This document shows, one piece after another, positions 46,619 through 56,046 of a DNA stretch of 64,000 bases. The stretch lies in NCBI GenBank assembly GCA_015501605.1, contig JADNRZ010000018.1:1054001-1118000 (forward strand), given 5' to 3'. The position numbers and the translations under genes were made by a program. Each line of letters begins with the position of its first letter. Position 1 is the first letter of the stretch. The DNA comes from Panaeolus papilionaceus (taxonomy: Eukaryota; Basidiomycota; Agaricomycetes; Agaricales). A model generated the notes under the pieces. The model was not told the origin of the DNA and did not search any database. It worked only from the letters and a program-made list of their open reading frames with translations.

Positions 46619-47854
46619 AAGATTGGGCTCTGGATACTAACTCATACTGCACATCATTCCCTTGCCTTTCCATTCTACCAGCTTATCCCTCAGTCACACC
46701 TTCGCCACTGCTCATCTTTTCACTCATATAATCTCAGAAAAACATCAATGGCAGCCATGCATGGGGTGTTGCATGACACACTCACTGTATGCTGCATGGT
46801 ACATGCATAGTACACACACAGTTATGTGTGGCTTTGCGCAGTTTTATAATGACCTTGCATGGTAATGCATGGTCGCATACAGCAGATCCTGGCTTTGAAC
46901 AGCATTTTTACCTATGCCCCCATCTATTTGTTATGGAATGTTATAATTTAAATACTGCCATAGTTAGGACCAGGTACACATGCAAATTGATTAATACATT
47001 TGGACATTATTGGACTTGTTTTGCACAAAATGTGTATTCCAATACATGAGTAGTAAAATAAATAGCGTATCAGTAATGTGTTTGTACCTGTAATGGTAAT
47101 GTAACTGTAAAGCCTCGGGTGCCGTGCCGCTCTTGGCAGCGGCCTTGAATTCAAGTGAGAGCAAAAACGAACATATTATGTAAGACTTACCACGATTAGC
47201 CGAACCACTTAAGGCAAGGTTGGTGAGCAAGCTGATAAGAATGCGCATAGACAAGGGAGCATCGAGTAACACATCATTAGTGTCACTCGATCCACCATTG
47301 GTAGGAGTAGGTTGAGACATGAAGGAATAAGAGACGGGGTTGAGACAACAATCAAGACGTAGAGCAAGTTGGTTGAGTCGAATGCGGCACTGAGCCCTTT
47401 CCTTATAACAGTTTTTGCAATAAGTCCAATAAGTTCAAGAGTGTCTAAATGAAAAGGGTTTTCTGGAATTATTTGACAGATAGTCGCCGTGATCCTCATC
47501 CGCGCTCCCTGTTCTTTACCCGCTCTACAATTTCTTATCCGCAACATGTTCTCAAAATTCTCGAAGTCGAAAAGCGGGATGTCTCGACTCATTTTTTCCG
47601 CCCCAAGGTCTAGATGTCGTCGATTTTAGGCCCAGAGAAAATAAAGAAAAAGCTTAGAGGATCCAAAATAAGATTTTGTAAAACCTTCTCCCCACAATAA
47701 ACTTCTGTACTCCACAACCCGTGCCCATCACCACACCGTTTCCGCTATTGTGGCCAACGTTGAACTCAATAGACATTGCAAAATTTTGATCCAGTACGTT
47801 CTTATGACTCACTAGGCCCATCACTGCGCAATCCTCATGTACTCTAAACAATAG
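46619..47854. other. No confirmed gene; possible truncated minus-strand first exon
   Basis: The minus strand has an ATG at 47320 opening MSQPTPTNGGSSDTND and continuing about 43 residues to a GTAAGT donor near 47190, which looks like a genuine first exon. No downstream exon could be linked, so it may be a gene fragment. The stretch 46960-47040 resembles part of the 35-kb dispersed repeat. Nothing else was recognised. Confidence 0.35.
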
Positions 47855-50800
47855 ATGGGCCGTAAATCATCCTGGGGTGATGAAGAACTTGCCTTTCTTG
47901 AAAAGTATGTGGAAGAATACCTCGACATCAGCAAATCCAAATTGAAGCTCTACGAACCCTTCTGGACGAAGATTCGGCGCGAATTCAACGAGAGCTTTCC
48001 CTTTATCGAAGGCATCTTCCCAGGACGAGAGTCGAAGGACTTGAATACGGAGGAGTTGGAGCAATATGATAAACATCGGGAGACCGTCATCACTGTGCGC
48101 GCTTATTTGTTGATCAAAGCGATGATCACTGATTCCCTTTTGAACAGCGTATTTACAGCTTTTATCGCTGGAAGGCGACAAAAGCCAAGAAACAGCTTCT
48201 GGAAGGTCCAAAACTCAGCAGCAAATTAAAGAAAAATTCAAAGCGAACCTACAAGGCAGTCGAAGTCTACTCGAAGATGTACTTCAAGACGCGCTTGAAG
48301 AAACACTACAAAAAGGAGAAGAGGCGCCTTGGCCTCTCCAACAGGAAGGCGCTTGGTCTCAAAACCAGCATCGCTCGTGAGTTCTTTGCAAAGGAGGACC
48401 CAGAGATCATCGCCAAGGTTACGCAACGCATGGAGAGAGAGAACAACAAACTTCTGGGTATCACAACCTCCGAGCCAACACCTGCTGACTACCAATGGTA
48501 TGTTTCGAATAACCTCTCGATTCCTTGTGAATTTATTTATACCATTTTTATAGTGCGATCGATAACATTCCTGCATATCTCACCGAGGTTTTAACCCCCT
48601 TGGCGAAAGGAACAGGGTACACATTTTCCGTCTTGATGGGAGGTCCGAAACCCTCCAAGGGTGGGAAGATTGTCACTTCCTGGTGAGTTTCCTTTTTCAT
48701 TCATGTTTTGTTCACTAATCATTTCCTTGTCGTTAGTTTCCACAAGCGTGCACCTGGTGTTATTGGAACATTTTCTGAGCATGATGTCAATTTCGAGGAT
48801 ACCTGTATGAAGCCCTTTGCAAAATATTTGAAAGTTGAAATAGGTACGGTTTCCCTTGACCACTGTCATCAGTCGTCCAACTGATCTCTTTGAACAGATC
48901 CTGCCGTGTGTGCACGTCGTGCCCTGACTCAGGAGGAAGCTGAAGACTTAGAAGGTGATGATTTCCTCATGTTTTTGTTTCATTTTTTTCGTATTCTGAC
49001 ACTTTGACAGATTCTGAACGGTGGACCGACGATGCGAGATCAGAAGAGGACACTGACTCTAGCGACTCCAGTGACTCAGAAGACGAGAACTCTACGGAGA
49101 CCACCAAAGACTTAGGCCTGACTATCACTCACCCCGATCTCCTCTCACTCAATCCAAGCTTTGTGAAGGAACCCAGTCTTCCTCCCTCAGCTGCCCCTCC
49201 TCCTGTGACAACGACTCTTCCCACTTTACCGAACTCGACCTCAGCTTCAGCAGCCTCGCCTACCAGACCAAAGCCCCGCAAAAAGGAGAAGAGAACCACT
49301 GCGAGACAGATTCTTGCGTCTGTAATTGCTGAGAAGCAATTGAGCGGCAATTCGTTTCCCGCCTCTAACAATACTGCCATTCCACATCACGCCTCCTTGC
49401 CTAATTCTCCCCCTTCTATTCCAGATGGCACTTGTCAACCCAATTCTTCCCCTTCCATTCCAGACAATGCTTCTCAGCCTGACACATCTACTTCCTACAT
49501 GCAATCGCCCATTGCAACTCACAATAATCAAACTCCCCACCAACATTTGGGGTTGAACGTCCCCTCAAACACACTGGTCACCACCAGCATCAGTCCATTG
49601 ACGCCTTCACGCACGATCAATCGCCCAACCAGTGAATGCCATCCATACAAATTACAATCACTCAGCGATCCTGGCAAACAGCTCACGTATCCCTCTATAA
49701 GCGCGTCACATTCTTCGCTTTCTGCACCTGTTCCAGTATATCTCAACTTTGATGGCCTTCCCGATGATGCGTTTCGGACACCACCCAAAAACAATTCCCT
49801 CCCTACATCTCATCCAGATATGGACGAACGTTACCCTTTTACGGGTAATTCATCAACACTTGAAAGCTTTCGTAAAGTGGATGACTTGCTTAAATCTTGG
49901 ACATCTCCGAGTCTCTCAGGTTTGGTTTTGTCCCCTGCAGACTTCTCTTCACCTGCTGGTCCGGTGATCTCACTCCAAACTCCGACGAACGCGGTAGTCC
50001 AGCCACCTGCCGATCCCACCGTGCCTCAGATCCATACTCAAGTCAACACAGCTCAAGCCGATGCAGTACCTCAGCCGCCCAACTATCCATCCCCTTCTCC
50101 ACCTCCGACTCCGGCTCAAGTCGACGCAGCACCCCAGCCGCCCAACGACCCATCTCCGCCGCAGACCCAGGCTCTCGATGCAGCACCCCAGCCGCCCAAC
50201 GATCCGTCTCCTTCTCCACCTTCGACTCTGGCTCAGGTCAACACAGCACCCCAGCCACCCAACGACCCATCTCCACCACAGATCCAGGCTCTCGACGCAG
50301 CACCCCAGCTACCCAACGATCCGTCTCTTTCTACCTCTCAGACCCAGACTCAGGTCAATACAGCATCCCAGCCACCCAGCAATCCGTCTGCTTCTCTGCC
50401 GCAGACCCAGGCTCTTGATGCAACACCCCAGCCGCCCAACGATCCATCTCCCCCTCAGGCTGCTATAGTTTCCTCGCCCCAAGCTCAAACTAACACAACT
50501 TTCTCCCAAATCCCGTCTCCAACTTCGACTACGACGGCAATACCAACCACAGAAGACCGTTCAAAACGGCAGAAGAAGCCATCCACGCGTCATGAACAAA
50601 TGGATATGATTGGATCAACACCCCCCCCGCCCCCTCGTCCTGCATCACCCGATCCTCTTTCCGTTTCAGAGTGGGCGACCATTACAAAGGATCATATGCT
50701 TTCTCAATCCCTCGGGGGTTCCTGGACAGCTGTTGTGACAGCGTGGTTTGAATTGGAGGAAGAGCTCGGCTTTGGTTCATTACCAGGAGTAAAGGTATGT

Positions 50801-51401
50801 TATCTATTGTGTTTTGTATCATGTTTGATATTGAGATTCTCGACTTAGGCAGGTCTTTCGGCCGTTCAACGGCCTTCTGAATGGGTCAAATGGACATCCA
50901 GGTCCAAAAGCGGACCTGGGCGTATTCTCGATCATCCTCCCTCTATTCAAGATCCCAACGAATTTGGCTTGGCCATCGTCTCATGGTGGAATGCTCTTCA
51001 ACCCTCCTTCCGTCAATCTAAATCAGGACTTCCTCTCCCATTATTCACTTCCCCGTCTGACGACCAAGGCACATGGCTCCTACTCTGTCGTGCTGGTCCC
51101 AATGGCTTCGTTTCTATTATCTTGTTGTTGCAGTGGTGGGGTCTTGCCCTTCCTTCGCGTAGTCGCTTCCAAGAGGACTCCACCCAACTCTGGTCGGATA
51201 CAATGGCTGATATCATGAGTGTATTGCTCATTTTGAAGAATTGCGCCAGAAACCTTGTCAACACTAAAAAACGAAAGCGATCCAATGGTGAAGCCGCTTC
51301 CTCCAAAAAGTAAGATTGTCGCCTATGTTCCATTATGTTTGTATTGACCGAAATCGTGCAGGGCCCGCATGACTGAGGCACATGTCACAGGCAGTGAGTG
51401 A
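47855..51401 (+). CDS. Large Pro-rich protein of a family expanded in Agaricomycetes
   Basis: About eight exons joined by short GT-AG introns: MGRKSSWGDEELAFLEKYVE through KHRETVIT, then IYSFYRWKATKAKKQLL and SKRTYKAVEVYSKMYFKTRL with FFAKEDPEIIAKV, then TPLAKGTGYTFSVLMGGPKP, FHKRAPGVIGTFSEHDVNFE and DPAVCARRALTQEEAEDLE. A very long exon (49010-50793) is acidic and then Ser/Pro-rich. The last exons read GLSAVQRPSEWVKWTSRSKS and FGLAIVSWWNALQPSFRQ with GPNGFVSIILLLQWWGLALP, ending ARMTEAHVTGSE at TGA 51399-51401. The N-terminal block resembles a DNA-binding-like region, and the C-terminal WxxW...WWxxLQP block is one I recall in very many uncharacterised Agaricomycete proteins. It lies next to the right array of the candidate KDZ element. 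Confidence 0.7.
50045..50460 (+). repeat. Coding tandem repeat, QPPNDPSPP type
   Basis: Within the long exon, the protein unit AAPQPPNDPSPPQTQALD and variants repeat about seven times in about 415 bp, alternating with linkers such as STLAQVNT and TQTQVNTA. Variable copy number between strains is likely. Confidence 0.75.
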
Positions 51402-51535
51402 AGGGGGTGACCATGTTCAAGTTCTTCGGAAACGTCATTTTATATCTCGCTTGTCATATCTACTGTCTGTCGTATTATTTCTTGCACAAATACCATTCTT
51501 GTTTTCTTGATTTAATATTCTTAAGTAGGTTAGGT
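51402..51535. other. 3' flank, no gene
   Basis: T-rich sequence after the stop of the large gene. It probably holds its polyadenylation site. Confidence 0.4.
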
Positions 51536-51960
51536 CTTGTAATACTCAATATGATTGCCTGAGACCCGAGAGCGAGTGGGTGTTAAGTGTTGCAGCACTC
51601 AACAACATAACTAGGTGCTACAGACGTTCAGGGTATGTTGGGTGTTGTAATACCTAATGCAACGGCTAGATTCTCCGGCACTTGGGTGCACGTGTGTGTT
51701 AAGTATAGCAAAAACCAACAACTTGTGGCGTTATTATAATACTCAATGTGAATGCTAGAATCCCAAGCGCTTGACTGTGCCGTGTTGAGTATTGTAATAC
51801 CGAATACAGCGGCTAGAAGCCCCACCGCTTGCGCGCATATGTGTGTTGAGTATAGCAAAAGGCAATGACGCGTTGTGTGTTGTAACATCCAATATGATTG
51901 CCAGTAGAAGCGTTGTGTATAGGTTCATTGAGTATTGCAACACTCAACTGGGACTAGTGG
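51536..51960 (-). repeat. Right array of palindromic TATTGTAATACTCAA motifs
   Basis: Seven or more copies of words such as TTGTAATACTCAATATGATT, TTGAGTATTGTAATACCGAA and GAGTATTGCAACACTC recur at 35-100 bp spacing, with intervening CGGCTAGAA and CGCTTG words. The core is the same as in the 17634-18378 array, although the spacer sequences differ. Confidence 0.65.
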
Positions 51961-52089
51961 GGTGGGCTGTTTGACGAGATGTTACTACTATTGTATTCGA
52001 GTAACGACAATACAATTGTGAATTGTAATACTCTATTGTAGGAAGGGGGGGAAGGGGGGAAAGGGACACGTGAAGGGATGCTATTGTAC

Positions 52090-52141
52090 CTACAATCTAT
52101 ATTGCAATAGATCTGTATTCTTATTATAACAGTTATTGCAA
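52090..52141 (-). repeat. Right terminal inverted repeat of candidate KDZ element
   Basis: Its reverse complement starts TTGCAATAAC and then GTTATAATAAGAATAC, aligning to the left terminus at 17430-17481. Confidence 0.5.
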
Positions 52142-52976
52142 AAGTTCGACCACATCAAGTGTGTACTCCGTACTTCTGTTGTGGCCACTAGGTGTCTGTG
52201 TCTGTGTCTCTATCTGTGTCCTCCCTCGTTTTTCTTGGTTTTCTCCCCCTCCTCATTTTATTCACTTCTAACAATGTTTGATGCGACGAGCGATTTCCTG
52301 TTCCTTTTCCGCTTTTGCACATTCCAGAAGGATAGACCTGAGGTCTTCATTTTGGGATTTGATGGAGGGATAAGCTGTTTCAAATAACACATCAGCAACA
52401 ACTCTATTGATAGCGCTCTGGATGACACACTTCAAAGGGGGTGGCTGCTTTGTAAGTGAAATAACATGACCATAGTGCTCATGTGGCGTGTAATGGGTGG
52501 CTTGCGGCCATCCATGGTTGGGGTCTCCATGGTCCAACGTGCCACCTGACTTGTTCCGCTTTGTGGGCTGTTGGGATTCTTGGAATTTCGGGACCTAGTG
52601 GACAGATGTTCCATTTATGAGCGAAATATAATCAATTTGTTGACTTGGAAGAGATACCCACCTCCTGAAGGCGAGCCTTTGCATGCTTGCTATGCTATCA
52701 ACAACGACATGTCAGTAAAATAGACATAGAACCATATGAGAAAATACGACACACCTTCTTTGACACTGCTGCTTTATCTTCAAATTTGATGCTGACCTCA
52801 GAATCCAAGTCCTCTGACCCAGGCTCTAATTCAGAGCTGGAGGTGTCTGATTCAGATGAAGAGACCAGCCGCTCACCAGTCTCTGATGATACATAATAGT
52901 CACCAGTGGAGGGTGCTCCTGACACATCAACATGGAAGGAAGGGCCTTGGTTGTTGCTCTCAGACTTATTAGATAC

Positions 52977-53549
52977 TGTTACGTCGACTCTTTTTCTCCT
53001 CATCTTTCTTATCTTATCAGGACTACTATCTCTCTTCATCTTATCCTCATGTACTATCATCTCTCTTTGTACTTATATTTCTACTTCCTATCTCCGTAGC
53101 CCCACCTTTTTCTCCTAACCCCGACTCCCACTCCACCTTCATTCCTGCTGTCACTCCACTTCATTTTCCTATCTATGACTCACCTTCTTACTCATCTCTC
53201 CCACACTTATGACTCATTTCTACTGCGAACCATACTCATGATTCATATATCTCTCACCCTATCTACTTGGCGTTTACACGCACAGCCTTGCTAGATATCT
53301 ATATAAACACCATAGTTTATACCCTTGTTCTTTAGCTAGTTCTTTAACTTCAAATAGAACAACACTTCTATGACAATCGTACTTTCCTCGCTCTCTTCTA
53401 AGACAATACCAGCGTAATGTGTGTACGCAGTGGCATTCTTAGAACGATATCGAACTTATCACACAACTGAACAAACAAACCTTCTTCTGAACCTGACCCC
53501 AATGAGCTCAAAGGCCTTAACTGCAAGCGCCTGTCGAGCTATCATAACA
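52977..53549 (+). repeat. 5' LTR of Gypsy 2
   Basis: 573 bp, TG...CA. It contains a TATA-like ATATCTATATAAACACC near 53296, a plausible promoter. Confidence 0.92.
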
Positions 53550-53689
53550 AAAGAACTAGCTATCTCCAGTACACTATCTGTTGTTGACGTGATAGTCCCC
53601 ACCCCTACTCAAGACGGCTTTTCCACCGAAGAAGACTTTCCAACCGCGATTTGGATCCTCGGCTATCTCTCCGAGCAACACTGGTGGAC

Positions 53690-56046
53690 AAAAACTCGCA
53701 CTCAGAACTGTCCTTAAAGGACCTGAACCGTCAAGCAAGAAAGGCAAAACAAAGGCCACCGAAACCGAACAACCCGAACAAATCCCAGAAGATTTAGAAC
53801 CTGATTCGCCCAAAGAAGAGGAACCAGAATTTTATCAAAGTCTTGACAACCCCGATATCCTCACGAACAAGAAACCGAAATTACCCGAACCCCGAAATTC
53901 AGCACCAAAATGGCTGCTCAAATGGCTACCGAAACTACCACCGAAACTACTGTCCAACCTGAAGCCCACATCCAGTCTTGGGACACCCCTGTCCAAGCCC
54001 CGTTCACCGGAGAACCCCGTTACCTCACGGAAGCCCCGTCTCTCTCTGCTTCTCAACTTCCTACTATCGAATCCGCTGTCCGATACTCCTCCGTCGAAGG
54101 AAACACTAGCCTCTTTCAAAACAGAGGACCTTTCGAAGGAGAACCACGCGATTCAGACCAAGGAACCCGAATCATCAGACCAGCACCCTTTGCTGGGATC
54201 GGAATACAAAGAGAGAGATTCGCAGAAGATCCCAACCCTGACCTTCCATGAGGACGACCTCCTTACAGAGAACCAGGTTCTGGAGGCCGATCAGGAAGAA
54301 CTCCACCTGACTCCCCAAGATGTGGACCAGGTCCTCCTAGATCCCCAAGTCCGCCCCCTCGCTGAAACTATTCCCCTTCCTCTTCAGGCTATGGCCGAAA
54401 CTCAAAGGAACTCAATCTTGGAGCACCAGAGAAATTCACCGGAAACCATACCCGCGCCCAACACTTCCTCACTGATTGCATGTCCTATCTTGTCATCAAT
54501 GACCACATCTACCTGAACTTCTCAGTCCCCCTGGAGTACCATAGGGACTCCCTAGGGACTCTCCGGACTCCCTACGGACTTTTTACATATATTACCTAAT
54601 TTTGATGTTTTGATAGGTTTCAGACAAATCCATATGCAGAGTCCCTAGGGAGTCCCTACGGACTCTGTAGGGACTCCCTAGGGACTCTGATGGACTCCAT
54701 CGGGACTCCACAGGGACTCCAGGCAAATTGGATAATGCAAATGCAGATGACTCTGATGTAGATAATAATTAGTCATTACAATATATGGACAATTGTACTC
54801 ACAGTATTTCCCATAATCGCCTTGTATTACTGCTGGAGTCCCAGGGAGTCCCTAGGGAGTCTGCACAGAGTCCGTAGGGACTCCCTAGGGACTCTGCATA
54901 TGGATTTGTCTGAAACCTATCAAAACATCAAAATTAGGTAATATATGTAAAAAGTCCGTAGGGAGTCCGGAGAGTCCCTAGGGAGTCCCTTGGGACTCAA
55001 GTGACTCCAGCACATATATTACAAATTTCTCATAATACAAGGTAATTTTGCCTTGTTTTTTTGTTTGTTTGCACTGTCCTTGTATGCTGGTGTTGCAGTT
55101 GAGGGTGTCCACAGTTGTGTTAGGTGACAATGCTGTGTTTTTGGCAGAGAGTCCCTAGGGAGTCCCTAGGGAGTCCATACGGAGTCCGTACGGTACTCAG
55201 GGGGGACTGACAAGTACTCACATCTACGATACCGACAACAAGAAGATCGCCTTCGTTCTCTCTCACTTCGCCGAAGGAGAGAAAGGAGACCGGGAAGCAT
55301 TGGAATGGAAGAGATGTTTCCTCAACCAGAAATTCAAGGAATCTGTCGACAATAACCGTCCCGTTTCCTACAGGACATACAAAGATTTCCTCGAACACCT
55401 CAAACAGGAATTTGCTCCACAACTCGAGAAGAAGCATGCAAGGAAGGCACTCAAAGACGTTAAACAAGAAGGAACAGTCGAAGCCCACAACACTGCCTTC
55501 AAGAATGCTATGTTTACCGCAGGATACACCTTCCCCAGGACCAGACCAGGACAAGAAGTAGGAGAAGCCGAAGATCTGCTGATTGGACTTTACACTGAGT
55601 CCCTGAAGAAACTGATTGTCAACAAACTTACCACTGAGAAAGATGCACCAAAGACTCTGCCCGAGTGGATGGACCAAGCAGCCGAAGCCGACACCTTATG
55701 GAGAGAAACCTTCCCTTTTCTTGACAAGAAACCCGCCAAATGTTTCACCTCTAACCAGATGGGGTTCAGATTCACCAAACAGATCAACCTCACCGAAGTC
55801 GAACGCGCCGACCACATGAAGAGTGGTGCTTGTTTCCGTTGCCACCAAACCAGCCACATCTCCAAGTTTTGTCCCAATCGCGATACCAGGAAACCGAACC
55901 AGAACCGGAATGCACCAAACTGCTACAACGACCTGACTAGAAACCCAAAAGACTTCGCCAAACACATCCGTGCCTTTTATCAAGATCTCAACGAAGAAGA
56001 ATGCTCCGAATTCGCCTCCGAAATGCAAGAACAGGATTTTTCCTGA
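53690..56046 (+). pseudogene. Gag of Gypsy 2, broken by frameshift, TGA and a hAT-like insertion
   Basis: An acidic N-terminal frame (53.69-54.27 kb) gives way to another frame reading a Gly/Pro-rich stretch, with a TGA at 54363, and then NLGAPEKFTGNHTRAQHFL and the gag core. The core is split by the 54513-55219 insertion; on both sides of the insert the codons of HIY and DTDNKKIAFVLSHF join in frame. It continues with ALEWKRCFLNQKFKES, a zinc knuckle CFRCHQTSHISKFC (CX2CX4HX4C, about 55831-55872), and ends QEQDFS at TGA 56044-56046. Pol overlaps it by 46 nt in the -1 frame. This protein would form the particle shell; this copy cannot make it. Confidence 0.8.
54513..55219. mobile_element. 0.7-kb non-autonomous hAT-like element with CCCTAGGGACTC motifs
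   Basis: Flanked by ACATCTAC at 54505-54512 and 55220-55227 (8 bp; 9 if the preceding C is counted). The termini are inverted copies of GNACTTNTCAGTCCCCC followed by TGRGTACC. Inside are many copies of the palindromic word AGTCCCTAGGGACT and variants, and a near-perfect inverted repeat of about 125 bp (54541-54670 against 54860-54985). It has no coding capacity. Confidence 0.85.

Larger units (their letters stand above)
17430..52141. mobile_element. Candidate giant KDZ transposon, about 34.7 kb
   Basis: The two ends share the inverted terminus TTGCAATAAC followed by GTTRTAAT, with roughly 70% identity over about 50 bp. Just inside both lie arrays built on one palindromic word (17634-18378; 51536-51960). 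An intact KDZ transposase is next to the left array and a gene of a family expanded in Agaricomycetes is next to the right one. No matching target duplication was found. The alternative is that these are the surviving ends of two related elements. The interior contains a Helitron and several cargo-like genes. Confidence 0.4.

Noticed and set aside
47209..47592. 127-codon minus-strand frame as a separate gene
   Set aside because: It overlaps the better-supported possible first exon at 47190-47320 in another frame and has no recognisable domain.
51536..51960. CRISPR-like array
   Set aside because: Repeat words are short, degenerate and irregularly spaced, no cas genes are present and the genome is eukaryotic.
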